The notes below the pieces were generated by a model. That model was not told where the DNA came from and did not search any database. It saw only the letters and a program-made list of their open reading frames with translations. Shown here piece by piece: positions 14,201 through 24,222 of a stretch of 64,000 bases of DNA (within the stretch, counting starts at the first letter, position 1; every line of letters starts with the position of its first letter). The DNA is taken from assembly GCA_021234155.1 (NCBI GenBank), contig JAJEKV010000005.1, positions 7,370,216 through 7,434,215 of the forward strand, given 5' to 3'. A program made the position numbers and the translations under genes. Source of the DNA: Isoetes taiwanensis (Eukaryota; Streptophyta; Lycopodiopsida; Isoetales; Isoetaceae).

Positions 14201-14926
14201 GTGAAGTCCATTAGGCTAGCCAATGTCTTGCAACGGAACATCAACTTTAACCTATAGAATAAATTATAGGCAACATATAAGTCACCGAAAATAAGTGAAT
14301 TTACAACTATTTGTAAGAAGTGGTGATGCATATACCTTGGGATTATTGGAAAGTGTCGAATAACCTTCTGAGGTACCGTTTTTCCCTTTAGGTCATTCCT
14401 GTATCTCGGTTCATTACATACGAGACAATGAGTGGACTTCTCATGCTCGGCAGGGGGATAGAAGATCATACAATCATTTGGACATGCATGTATGACTTTA
14501 TAACCAAGGCCGGTCGCTTGAATCATTTTCTTAACTTGAAATCTGTCGGTAGGCATATTGTTCTTCTCTGGAAGGATCTTCTCGTGCAATAACCTGCGCA
14601 TCTAAGAGTGGTAAGATAAAAGATGGAGATGGTGGTAAGATAGAAAGACTTGATAAGTATGTCACCTCAATAGAGCGTAGACACTTGCATTGCTCCACTT
14701 GAACTTGGTTTGGAGATTGAGAATTAGCGGTGCACGCCGACAAACGAGAGGTTCGAGACGCAGAAATAACTGCGTTTCTGCTTCGATAAACAATAGGGTC
14801 ATCGTCAGTACGACCAATCCTCGAAGGGTATCCAACATCTTCTACCATATCCTCTCCACCACCATCCTCGACATCATCTAAATCAATATCAGGTAATTCT
14901 TGAAGAGCGTGCAACATATCGAGCAT
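11300..14926 (-). pseudogene. TNP2-like CACTA transposase, core and C-terminal domains, frameshifted
   Basis: Successive minus-strand reading frames give the standard plant TNP2 order. At 14,601-14,065 the core carries HACPNDCMIFYPP, a CLVCNEPRYR zinc motif and ATWPDFGKEPRNVRLG. At 14,038-13,841 there is VNYNIPPWLLMKSG and LLIPGKKKPSNLDVYL. At about 13,330 there is HLLDPMHIFKNVGNSLW. At 12,850-12,427 comes the DUF4218-type region (LLEKEFPTSF, RWMFFLERFMKVLK). At 11,963-11,628 comes the DUF4216-type region (FIFDVDWFDLQLRG). The acidic segment at 14,926-14,800 (MLDMLHALQELPDIDLDD) precedes the core. Several frame changes and stops break the gene, so no complete protein can be made from this copy. 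The family excises and reinserts the element from the nucleus. Confidence 0.85.
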
Positions 14927-15241
14927 CGGCTCGTCACGAAAGACTTCGTTCGGGTTAAGTCAATAGTTTCATCCTCTTCATATTGATCGTGCGCTAATAT
15001 CTTCATATTGGTGCGCCTCGGCTTGAAATTCACGATTTATAGGTTTCCCTTTGCCCGTAACTTAGAACTAATGGATCGGGATGGAGACCGCCTCAATGAG
15101 TTCATTAAAAAGCGAGTAACGTATTAACCATCATGTCAAATAATGTAATAAGTATAAAATACATACAACCATTTGTATAGACTCACGAATGACAAAAACA
15201 TATTAAAAAAAAAAAACTCTTTATTCCTTTTTTTTTTAGTA

Positions 15242-15990
15242 CAACAATACTATTGTTCCATCTCAAATGGGAGAGGTCTATCATAGCGATAGTTGATAAA
15301 TAACTCATCTCCAATGTTTATGCTTTTAATAGCACACACCATGATATATCCGCTTTTTACAGATCTTGTAAAAAATCTTCCTCCCTCCTTGACACTCTAA
15401 AATTCACAATTGCATCGCTCACGGTTGTCAATAGAATGCTGATGAACCCCAATATTGCCATGAACCCACAACCCACCGCCATCAATAAACTTCAACTCCT
15501 CATCACATGCCCCCACAAATATCGACGCGGCATTGGAATTCATTCCATAAATCCTCATCGCCAAGCATATTTAGTCAAAGTTTGCCAAGTTTTCCAATCG
15601 TACTTTCGGGACCGTGCATATGGCATTAATGGAATGTGGGTATCTCGCTCCACTTCTATACGCTGCGTCGGGAGATAAGGCCAAATCCAAATTTCGGACA
15701 AATGCGTTCCATAATGATGTATCTTCTTCCCCAATAAGCAAATTCTTGATCCATAGGGATAGGTAAGTCCATCGGCCACAAGCCAAATGTCTTCGCGGTT
15801 GCCTAACAAAGGGTCTGGACTAATCTTTGCAATTCTTCAGAATTTCACGCGGCGGTGAGGCCAAGCGTTCTTGGAAATGTGCGACACATGCAATGTTCTC
15901 ATGATTGTAGCCCTTCGTGTTCTTTCACGCTAGGGGAACACTTTCGGCGTTGAGCGGCACCCATCCACATTATTGATGAATCGGTTCTTG
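15242..15990 (-). pseudogene. SET-domain-like coding remnant inside the CACTA element
   Basis: One minus-strand frame ends in KSINIGDELFINYRYD and a stop at ~15,250. It is preceded, after a frame change, by ELKFIDGGG, HGNIGVHQHS and NRERCNCEF. The order GNI, then HS, then a Cys-rich strand, then GDEL(F/T)xxY matches the C-terminal half of a SET methyltransferase domain, where the usual text is GNIxRFINHS and GEELxxDY. The canonical RFIN is changed to VHQ here, so activity is doubtful. Upstream text from 15,990 to 15,560 also reads like coding sequence but I do not recognise it. It sits between the transposase-associated domain and the TNP2 core, as a separate gene, an intron passenger or a capture. 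This is my reading from motifs only. Confidence 0.4.
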
Positions 15991-16061
15991 CTTGGTTTCA
16001 TATGCCTCTATGGACAACATTAAACCAAAATCCACATCTAGTTTGGAGGAGACATCAAAGA

Positions 16062-16331
16062 TCATCTACCTACATATTTAGATATCATAAACATCTTGAA
16101 TATATACTTGAACCGGGAGATACTCTTAAAAAAAAAAACAAATAATAATTGTATACCAACCTGATATCCATGACGAGCATCAGATCTGGTGGGTTGTTCA
16201 AATGTACCAAATCTTATCAGATGGTCTTCAACAACCGTTCTAAGTCGTCTCTTCAGCCCCATACATCTTTTACAATCGCAAACTATTTTGTCCCTCTGCC
16301 AATTACAAAAGGTAAGTACTATATACTGCAC
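16062..16331 (-). pseudogene. Transposase-associated N-terminal domain (TNP2 type), fragment
   Basis: The minus-strand frame contains IVCDCKRCMGLKRR, then VEDHLIRFG and a following ARHGY. This fits the plant transposase-associated domain, in which a CPCxxC-type motif is followed by a conserved HLxxxG and a W/HGE-like end. It lies 5' of the TNP2 core on the same strand and is probably the first conserved exon of the same gene. The join to the next exon could not be resolved. Confidence 0.6.
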
Positions 16332-16372
16332 AATAGTTTGAACGGCTGTGATAGATACAATATATGGTAGTA

Positions 16373-16404
16373 TAAACCCTAAACCCTAAACCCTAAATCC
16401 TAAA
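16373..16404. repeat. Short interstitial telomere-like run (CCCTAAA)n
   Basis: About four units of AAACCCT, the last changed to AAATCCT, sit just 5' of the transposase-associated exon. This is the plant telomere repeat on the complementary strand. It is too short to be a telomere relic on its own, and short runs of this kind also occur in plant promoters. Confidence 0.8.
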
Positions 16405-16430
16405 TGGACAGAATTGGGCCCGGACACGTA

Positions 16431-16700
16431 GTCCTCTCCACTCAAGGTGAAGCCGACCATGCCCTTTCCCGAGTACGACCCTTATATAAGTTTCAATTTC
16501 AATAAAGATCTTTTGGAGACGCGCTAGCCCCGATACATAGAGTCCCCTCCACTCAAGGTGAAGTCGACATATGACCTTGACTACGCGACACCTCAATTTT
16601 GTAATCTACATTGTACTTAGTAAGGTATGAAGGTGAGTTTGGGCCTGGCACACCTGGTCCTCTCCACTCAAGGTGGAGGCGGCCAGGTGTCCTTGACCAA
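16431..16700. repeat. Three degenerate ~112 bp tandem repeats
   Basis: Copies of GTCCTCTCCACTCAAGGTG begin at 16,431, 16,542 (one base different) and 16,657. Each is preceded by a related stretch ending GACACGTA, GATACATAG or GGCACACCT and followed by GAAGCCGAC-like text. Spacing is 111 and 115 bases. Confidence 0.75.
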
Positions 16701-17019
16701 AAACACTGCTGCGTTTTTACTACTCGCAAGATACGCCCTCTCCTAGTTTATATATGTCTAGGCTACTAAATACAAGAATCGGTTAACTTACATGTGATTT
16801 GGTTCGCATATCCAAATTCCCTCGGTGGTAAGACAACATCAATCGTCTCCCGGCCATCTCCAAAGGCCGATCATGCCGATGACCATGGCGATCCATGTAG
16901 GGCGAAGAACAAGTATAAGATATGGTTAAAAAGAAGAACACCAAAGGCGCTTAGGGCCGAAGAGGAGCGAAAGAAAATAACAATGAAGGCCGAAAAAAAG
17001 TTGTTTATATAGAAATCAG

Positions 17020-17310
17020 TAACGTCCGCATGCGGCGTGGCGATCGCCGGGCGGCGTAGTGTCAATCTGGTCACATGCCGTCACCTACGACTTGGCGGGT
17101 AGACACCGGCAATGCGTCGCAGGGCGTGTCATCGTCGTGTAGACCACGTCGCATGCGACGATAGTCAATCTGGTCAAAATCCGGTCACATGCGACTCGGC
17201 AAAGACACGTGGCAAGGCGACGCATCGGCGTGTCTTAGGTTCTCAGACAATGTCACATGACGCCGCATGCGACGTCCGACATTTGTCGTGACATTTGCTC
17301 CGGTTATGAA
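17020..17310. repeat. Internal CG-rich block with GTCGCATGCGAC motifs
   Basis: This block contains CACGTCGCATGCGACG, CGCCGCATGCGACG and many CGTC/GACG words, like the left and right subterminal regions of the CACTA element. A related CCGACATTTG(T/C)CGTGACATTTG motif recurs at 17,277 and 17,441. It may be the old right end of a shorter CACTA element or an internal enhancer-like duplication. Confidence 0.6.
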
Positions 17311-17744
17311 ATTTATGTATACCTATCTTTGTTACGAGCAACCTAAAATCTGAGCAAGTTTTGTGTAACAACCTAAAATCGCATACCTCAAAACACTTGA
17401 ACATAGCTTGATTAGCCGCATCCAGAGCAAATTATGCGTGTGTCCGACATTTGCCGTGACATTTGTCGTGTGACGATGCCGTGGGCGATGGCATTTTTAG
17501 GCAAATTTTGATCGGGCGGCTTTGACACATGGGACATTAATGCCTTGGATTTGCAAGGAGTCGTCGGGCGTTCTCCCACTATCTTTGGACACCAAGTTCC
17601 TCATTCAGTTGCATTTTGTTGCTTCTCTAAAGATGTTGGATGAGGGATATGGGAGTCCCACTTTTGACTACCCAATCTTCTCGTTGTAGAAATTCTAGGG
17701 GTAAATCCATATGTCATTTCTAATTCCTTCTTTTTCTCTTTCTC

Positions 17745-18150
17745 TGGATCAACCGTAAGCTAAATTATGAGCTCAAAAATTACGGATCAACCATCTCCAA
17801 CTTCATGTCCATCACTAAATTCATCCGCTTTTTCAAAATACCCATAGCACAAATAGGCCTATATAAATTAAAACAAGCAATATTATTGTCATATCCTTAT
17901 TCATCGTTGGCATTCATCTTCTTGATATCCATCCCGATCATATTCATCTTCTTCATATTTTTATCTTCAAATTCCATTTTGAAAAACTGATTTCAAATCT
18001 ATATCATATCATATATCCAGTTTTTGTATTCTACATCATGCTTATATACATAAGGCGATTGCCTCAAAAATTACGGATCAACCATAAGCTAAATTCGAGC
18101 TCAAAAAATTCGGATCAACCAGGGAGCTAATCTGAGCTCAAAACTACCAT
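17745..18150. repeat. Dispersed short repeats GGATCAACC...GAGCTCAAAA
   Basis: The paired words GGATCAACC and AGCTAAATTATGAGCTCAAA occur at about 17,747-17,795 and again at 18,063-18,145, with a diverged third copy (GGGAGCTAATCTGAGCTC). About 270 bases of AT-rich, TTCATCTTCTT-rich sequence separate them. No function is evident. Confidence 0.6.
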
Positions 18151-18269
18151 ATTATAGTTATATCAAAAGATAGAATTTAAGTTGCTTCAATACCAAATAT
18201 CGACTCCAAACGGCTGAAAACTTTACGCAAAGGGTCATTTGCATCCCGCATCAACACTTTAAATTTCCA

Positions 18270-18600
18270 AAGACCGAGGAAGGATCCCTTCGCCCCGTGA
18301 TGTAAAATTTTTACCTTGGATATCTCTCTCAAACGAAACCACATCATTCACTGCAAATTCTTTGCCTTGACAAATCTGCTCCAAAATTTTGTGAAGACAT
18401 AACTTTGGGAACTATCCCAATAACAAGATCTAAATTTCCACATGCATTGATTTTCATCTTTTTTTTTTTTTCTCCACAATTCCATCGCATAGGGCAAATG
18501 TGCTTCTGCGTTGATTTTTGGAATGACGAAATAAAACAAAAAATCCAACGCAGAATCGCTTATCAAATCAAAGTTTTGCCCACTTGGTTGCACAAGCACG
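18270..18600 (-). pseudogene. Captured B3 DNA-binding domain fragment
   Basis: The minus strand reads FVIPKINAEAHLP, then MWKFRSCYWDSSQSYVFTKF, then WSRFVKAK. After a one-base frame change it continues as FAVNDVVSFERDIQG. This is the order of a plant B3 domain of the RAV/NGATHA kind (VIPKxHAExxxP, WxFRYxYWxSSQSYVxTKGW, SRFVKxK, GDVVSFxR). The conserved Gly of TKGW is Phe, and the frame is broken before the last strand, so it cannot encode a working domain. It lies inside the CACTA element, which suggests capture of a host transcription-factor exon. Confidence 0.8.
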
Positions 18601-18826
18601 AAAATGAAATGCCGGTCTCAAGGACTTTCTTATCTAACCAATCTACACTATCTTGAGAGCCAACTAGATCCACCACGTAAATATCCGGTGGAGTGTCTAG
18701 CATAATATCCTCTAGGCTGAACTTTTGTGGCAACGCGATGGCTCAAGATCAAACGTGAATCAAGCTCTCTCGAAAAGATGACGCCAGCGATCATTTTCTA
18801 TACTCCTTGCCAACCCCGATTGTTTG

Positions 18827-19145
18827 CACCTTGATTGTTTGCCCTAAATCGCTTTAAAAACAATGGGAACATGAATTGAAGGAAAAAGTAGTACCATCTG
18901 TCAAGCTATCTGTGTACATATACCATGAAGATCAGAGAAGAATAAATTGTGTTGAATTTTGTAAGCACGACATTGTGCTTACTACATATGGAACCATTTG
19001 TTCTGAATTACGTAAAACCATCCAAGAGGATGAAAAGAAGCAGCCCCAAAGCTAAGGGGCACCGTCAACATTAGGTGGTTTAGAATTATTCTGGATGAAG
19101 CTCAATCCATTAGAAATGCTCACACTAAAAGTTCATGTGCTTGCT
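18827..19145 (+). pseudogene. Captured SNF2-family helicase fragment (RAD5/HLTF-like)
   Basis: The plus strand reads TLIVCPKS, QWEHELKEKVVPSVKLSVYI, then HDIVLTTYGTICSELRK. After a frame change it reads IRWFRIILDEAQSIRNAHTK. These are motif Ia/Ib-region and motif II sequences of an SNF2 ATPase; the DEAQ box replaces the commoner DEAH. An in-frame stop follows PKSL. No motif I (GxGKT) or C-terminal helicase lobe is visible, so this is a fragment of one or two exons. RAD5/RAD16/HLTF-type proteins have the closest pattern from memory of the family. Confidence 0.8.
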
Positions 19146-19233
19146 GGGGCTTAAGGGCACAATGAAGATGGTGCCTTTCTGGAACATGCGACCTTCTACG
19201 ACACATATGTCACATACGTCACATATACGAAAG

Positions 19234-19342
19234 TTCTAGAATGTTCTAGAAAGTTTTAAAAAGTTTTAAAATATAAGAGAATCTTGGGTGAGCCTAAGGA
19301 ATCCTTCTAGAAAATTCCAGAATGTTGTAGAAAGTTCTAGAA
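19234..19342. promoter_or_regulatory. Clustered near-perfect heat-shock elements
   Basis: TTCTAGAATGTTCTAGAA at 19,234-19,251 is four perfect alternating nGAAn modules. At 19,305-19,342 eight more modules follow at exact 5-base spacing with one changed base (TTG for TTC). Heat-shock factors bind alternating nGAAn units, and four or more in phase make a strong site. The sites sit within the CACTA element next to the captured fragments. Whether they drive transcription is unknown; they may simply be a TTCTAGAA-type simple repeat. Confidence 0.6.
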
Positions 19343-19659
19343 TGAATGTTGCGAGAGAATACACTTATTTTCTTCCCAAAGCATTTTGCTAGATGACCAA
19401 TTAAAATATTTTGGTTCAACCAACTCCACAATTCTCTTGATTTTCGATGAACAAACTTGTCCAAGAAGGCAAATGGCCTCCACAACCTCCTCGGAATGGC
19501 CATAATGAAGAAATTAAAAAGACGGTTAAGAGATTTCTCGAAAAAAAGCGATGATTTTTGTTGTTCAGATGTTGTTGTGACCGGATCATACAATCGATGG
19601 CAAAGAAGAACCCATAAAAAATCTTGGCGCTCAATCGGAATAACAAGTTCATGAGTCAT

Positions 19660-20440
19660 GAAGTTTAAAACAATATGAGCATGGCGTTAAAAACCGCACC
19701 AAAGGATCTGATTTTGGCATGTAGGAGCAGAAGAGAGGTCTGCTTTTTTTGTATTGGGTGTTCGTGAAGAACCCCGGCCGATGTCGGCAAGCTCAACCGC
19801 CTTGTGATCCCTAAGCTCCGTGTGAAGCCCATTTTCCTTTGCACCATGACATGCTCTACTTTGAAGACTTCCAAGGTAACACCGCGCTTTAGATACTCTC
19901 CATAGCATAGCGGCCCGCTATGTTCCAATTCCACTTTCCATGTATGGATCTCCTCAAACAAGGCCATCAACAGGTGTAGCCACATAGTATCTCGGCTTTT
20001 CAAAATCCTCATCAATGGGGTCGGCTTCATATGGAACTTGTGCAATTGAAACGCAAAATTCCTCCACCATCATATATCACAAAATCATCCAGGGCGTTTG
20101 GCGGTAAAGTTGCAAGTTCAAGCATTGCTCTTGATTCCAACCTTGATGTTGATCTTTCAACTTCCATAGTGCCATTAGAATTACTTGTATACCCAAAGAT
20201 GAGATTTTTAGATCATAACCTTCTTCCCCTGTATTGACGTATCCATATGTGCTTCTTTGGTTTCTTTGATATAGTTCCGGACAATATTTTTCCAAATCTT
20301 GCAAGCTCTCAAAGCCCCCAAAAACCATTTTTCCAGCGATTCGGTTTTAAGAAGAGTCTAGATGAAGGAGGTAAACCTAGAATCCGCCATCATCGGATCG
20401 CCGGGGACAAGCGGTACCGCAAGTCATATTAAACACTATA
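19660..20440 (-). other. Coding-like remnant of unknown origin in the CACTA element
   Basis: Minus-strand frames give several partly overlapping open stretches, including YCPELYQRN and GYVNTGEEGYDLKISSLG near 20,250 and PYEADPIDEDFEKPRYYVA near 20,010. Frames switch at least twice. I do not recognise a domain. Given the neighbouring B3 and SNF2 fragments it may be another captured host fragment, but this is a guess from coding appearance alone. Confidence 0.3.
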
Positions 20441-20789
20441 ATGCTTCTACGACAAAAGGTAAAAGTGTGGGATTTTTCTTGTGTTCTTGCACAAATTTTA
20501 AGGCTTTATCCTGTTCTTCTCGGCAACAATGATTGACAACAAGCCTATTGTCAAGTTACCTTCAAGGATTGTAAACTTGGAACAACTAGATTTTGACACG
20601 CATAACGTCGGTTTATAATGAACAATTTATAGCGTGAGTAGCACATCTATCGTGATGATGCATGCTTGCAGCAACACGCTTAAAATGAAGCCGCAGGTTG
20701 GTCGCCGAAGTCTTTTTCGCATGTATCAATCGGGGCAATATTGAATTTGTAATCCTAAAAAACCATTAACCTTCGTGTATAAAAAATAT

Positions 20790-20962
20790 ACGTCACATGC
20801 GACCACCTACGTCACATATACGTACTGACGTGTCATATACGTCACATATACATACTGACGTGTCATATACGTCACATATACGTACTGACGTCACATACGT
20901 CACATACGTACTGACGTCACATACGACACATACGTCACATACGACACATACGTCACATATAC
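20790..20962. repeat. Minisatellite of ~30 bp ACGTCACATATACGTACTG units
   Basis: Units of about 30 bases built from TACGTCACATATACGTACTG and ACGTGTCATA repeat three times, then shrink to 12-20 base versions (ACGTCACATACGACACAT). It forms the inner part of the right subterminal region of the CACTA element. Confidence 0.85.
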
Positions 20963-21193
20963 GACGTCGCATGCGGCGCCACGCCAAAAAACATCCACCG
21001 GGCGAGACACTGTCCACCGCCGTCCACCTGGCGCAAGCGTCCACCTGGCGTGTGTCAGACGTCGCACTACACGTCGCATGCGACGTGTCTGCGACGTGAC
21101 GTCGCTTTGACGTCGCATGGTGACGTTATTTGCGACGTCACGTCGCACAGACGTCGCAAGCCCACGTCGCTAAATGTCCATTCTCTTGTTGTG
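20963..21193. repeat. Right CACTA subterminal region and terminus
   Basis: The block holds CACGTCGCATGCGACGTG, many GACGTCGC words and a final CCCACGTCGCTAAATG leading to the terminal repeat ending TTGTTGTG. The next bases form a small palindrome with it (TTGTGG...CCACAA across 21,188-21,211). Confidence 0.7.
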
Positions 21194-21271
21194 GGAAGTC
21201 ATATTCCACAACAGCATAATGGTAGAGAGACCCTATCTGGTCAGTTACTCAGATTGCTTTCTCCACTAAAC

Positions 21272-22612
21272 TCAGATTGTTCCACCATTAGACCTATCAT
21301 GAAGGTCTAGGTCCTCAGAGCTCATCCAATGGCACTTGAAGTAGTTATAAAATCCTTCAATCTTACCAATTCTGTCCAATCCCTTATTATAGCTCATCCC
21401 CATCTTCCTGTGGTGGGACAATGCCATTAAAGCAACTTCCTTATTAAAAAGACTTTTGAGTTTCTCAATAGAGATAGGTTGCCCCCCCAAAGTGACATCG
21501 CACCGATGTCTCCATATAGTCCAGAGAGCCAAACTAACCAGGGAGGCTTCAATACAATCTCTGTCTGAGACCATAACAACATTCGGCCATCCAAGTTGAT
21601 GCATATGCAGTCTCACAACAGGGCATACCCAATTCCAGAACTCAATAATTCTTGGACAGAAAAAGAGATGTGAAAGAGATTCGCTAGCCTGGCACCCAAG
21701 AGGGCATAAATCTGAAGACACAATTCCTCTATGGGCCAGCTTCACTTTAGTGTTGAGACCTCCTTGGAGGGCCTCCCATCTAAAAAATTGTATTCTCCTA
21801 GAACATAAGGTTTTCCAGGAGTTTGCCAAGAGGAGCTTAGCCACTGATCCACTCACTTGAAGCCTAGCCTCTGCTTTAAGAGGGGAGTTATCACAGAGGG
21901 CCCGATATATACTAGCAACATTGTATGTCTCCTTACCGCCCGCATGCAGACCACTTTTCCTCGTGACCGAGAGACCCCGTGAGAAGCTTAACATTACCTA
22001 GAATTTTCCGTAGTATCTTTCTATCACCCTCCCCTGCCCTTTGCACTTTGAGTCTAAATTCCATCCAAGAGATCCAGCTATCGTTTTCCCAAAGATGCTG
22101 CAATTTTAAGATCCCATGGTCTCGCCATTTCTTAAAGATGCGAGGATGAACTAATGCCAAGGGACGTCCATTCTCTTCCCATACATGAGTGTTCCAAAAT
22201 ATACTGACTTTCCCAGCCTCTCGAGGTATAGTCATGGGGGAGCATACTGTTTGCACCTCCCTCCAAGCATGAAGAATACGCCTCATGACTGGGGAAGTGC
22301 CAGAGGCCACCTTAAAGTTACAGAAAAAGGCTCCTAGTTCATCCCTAGGAAGGGATGGTTTACCCTGAATCTTGCACAAATCAAACCAGTGCTTAGCAAA
22401 TGCCAGAGCAGGAGATGTATCCCCTTGTAAAACTCGCCAGACAAATCTAGCCGCCAGAGCTTGAGCCTGCGTGAAAGGGTCCTTACATCCAATCCCTCCA
22501 TCCCCTTTATCCCTGCATAGCTCGGACCAAGCAACGTTAGCCATACCCCCCCAAATGAACTTTCTAATGATAACCTGTATTTGATTATATATTCCTTTCT
22601 GGGCTACCAGCC
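21272..22612 (-). pseudogene. LINE ORF2 C-terminal region with zf-RVT
   Basis: After the MITE the frame reads IIRKFIWGG then WSELCRDKGDGGIG, the conserved post-RT segment, to ~21,940. After a one-frame change it continues as FFRWEALQGGLNTKVKLAHR, CPLGCQASESLSHLFFCPRI and FWNWV. The CxxxC...HxxxxC arrangement is the zf-RVT zinc-binding region of plant LINEs. The stop lies at 21,272. Confidence 0.85.
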
Positions 22613-22616
22613 ATTA

Positions 22617-23161
22617 GAGGAAATTTGAGATCTCATTTCATCCCCATAAGAATCCTCCAATGGAATGGCTACCCTCTATTAACTGCAATTAATGCAGCAC
22701 CAACAACTTCGTTGCTGTTGTTTTCCCCCCATAACTTTTGATCCACTTGTCAAAATGTTGCGGCGTTTGTTGCATTAGATGCGGAATGAAAAGATCTTTC
22801 CAATGATATGTGGCTATGATGTATTTCAATGTGGTCATATGCGTTAACATTAAAAAAATATGATTTTTTGCTTATTTCTTATGTATTTATATCGTAAAGG
22901 ATGTATGAATGGGTTATCATTAGATAGATCTTGTGAAGACGAACCCACTGCTACAAAAAAATTTTGAATCGGAGTTCTGGATCAAAAGTTATAATGAAAA
23001 AATGATACTACAGAAGTTAGTTGCAGCTGCATTAATTACAGGCTGCCACATAATACTGGAATGAGATATACTGGAGCTCTTCTCTTATTGGACAGTTTAA
23101 AAAGCTGACATGGCATTTTAAGCATCCCTTAATGGGACAAAATGTGATCTCATATTTCCTC
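22617..23161. mobile_element. 545 bp MITE with TA target duplication, inside LINE ORF2
   Basis: The left end GAGGAAATTTGAGATCTCAT and the right end read inwards GAGGAAATATGAGATCACAT form inverted repeats, and similarity continues for ~40 bases. TA lies directly outside both ends (22,615-22,616 and 23,162-23,163), as expected for Tc1/mariner (Stowaway-like) elements. Removing the element brings the RT frame back next to the conserved FIWGG segment. No coding sequence is seen inside. The flanking sequence is symmetrical (ATTA/TAAT), so the exact boundary could differ by a few bases. Confidence 0.75.
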
Positions 23162-23163
23162 TA

Positions 23164-24187
23164 ATGACAGACGAGGAATATATGTGAGAGCTGGCCAGAA
23201 CAGCCTTCCTGCTACAGATAATCCTTTAGAGGACCATAGCCCAACCTTTTTTCTAAGTTTGTCTAAAATAGGAGCCCAGAGACCCTTCATATTATCTGAG
23301 ACCGAAAGGGGCAAACCCAATAGCTTAACTGTTTCACCTGCAGCTACGACTGGGAAGCCCAAACCATTAGCACGAGGGTCAATATCTCCCTCTAAGGCCC
23401 ATAAAACGGTACTTTTGGTGGCATTTAGGCCTATGCCTGATATAATCTCAAAAGCAATCAATATCTCACGAAAGGAATGGAAGCTACCATCGTCATACCT
23501 GAGGAACATAAAGGTGTCATCCGCATATTGCATGATTGTGAGTTTTTCGGCTTGATTCGGTAAAACTAGACCGTTGATGCCCCCTTCCAATACTTTGAGA
23601 TTAACCATCCTTGTGAGGAGGTTGGCCATAATTAGAAAAAGGTATGGGGCAAGCGGGCAGCCCTGCCTGATACCCTTCCTAAGGTCAAAGAGACCAGAAG
23701 GTTCACCATTGACCAAGACAGATGCAGAGGCAAATTTGTTCATTCCCATTGAGATGTCGATGAACTGCTTATTGAAACCCATGTGACTCATCACTTCTCG
23801 CAGTCCATCCCACCTAAGGGAATCGTAGGCCTTTCTAAAATCCATCTTAACAAGTACACAGTTTTGCCGTGTAGATCTGCACCAATGCATACCTTCTCTA
23901 GCCGCTAGGTAATTGTCCAATATATATCTACCGCGCGAAAAGGATCGCTCCCTTCCAATAACCCCTCTCAAGATAGGCTTAAGGCGGTTGGCGATGCCTT
24001 TCATGATTACCTTATATAAGACATTGGTTAGTGCAATGGGACGCCACTCCCCAAGTGATTGAGGTCTAGAGACTTTTGGGACCAAGGTGATGAATCCTGC
24101 CGCTAGAGTTGGATGTAACGAGCAAGAGGACCAGGCCCCCCAAACAGCCTCCACAAAGTCTGGTCCAAGAGCGTCCCAAAACTCCAC
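23164..24187 (-). pseudogene. LINE ORF2 reverse transcriptase domain
   Basis: It contains GFITLVPK, EWRPIALTNVLYKVI, VKMDFRKAYDSLRWDGL, IRQGCPLAPYLF and the catalytic IMQYADDTFMFL, in the normal RT order. A thumb-like GRLFWPALTYIPRLS follows before the frame is cut by the MITE at 23,161. The upstream part overlaps the endonuclease frame by a frame change. All three RT catalytic aspartates (one in MDFRKAYD, two in YADD) are intact. Confidence 0.9.
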
Positions 24188-24222
24188 AAAGAATTCAGGA
24201 GGGAAGCCATCGGGGCGGGGAC

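Larger units (their letters stand above)
10617..21193 (-). mobile_element. CACTA (En/Spm) DNA transposon, about 10.6 kb, decayed
   Basis: The right end, read on the minus strand, starts CACAACAAGAGAATGGACAT and runs into TTTAGCGACG, close to the general plant CACTA terminus. The left end starts CACCCAACTAAGAAATGAGT and runs into TTTTAAACGTCG, a diverged version of the same terminus. Both ends carry subterminal GTCGCATGCGAC palindromes, as CACTA elements usually do. A TNP2-type transposase lies on the minus strand in the left half, and captured host-gene fragments lie in the right half. A 3-base target duplication is not evident (GTT before, GGA after). An internal CG-rich block at 17.0-17.3 kb leaves open two nested or fused elements instead of one. 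Confidence 0.75.

Noticed and set aside
20797-20962. Possible CRISPR-like array
   Set aside because: Repeat units are contiguous and degenerate with no spacers, and the DNA is a plant-type nuclear sequence.
20797-21099. 100-codon frame of Thr/Ser/His repeats
   Set aside because: It is the translation of the ACGTCACATATACG minisatellite in the CACTA subterminal region.
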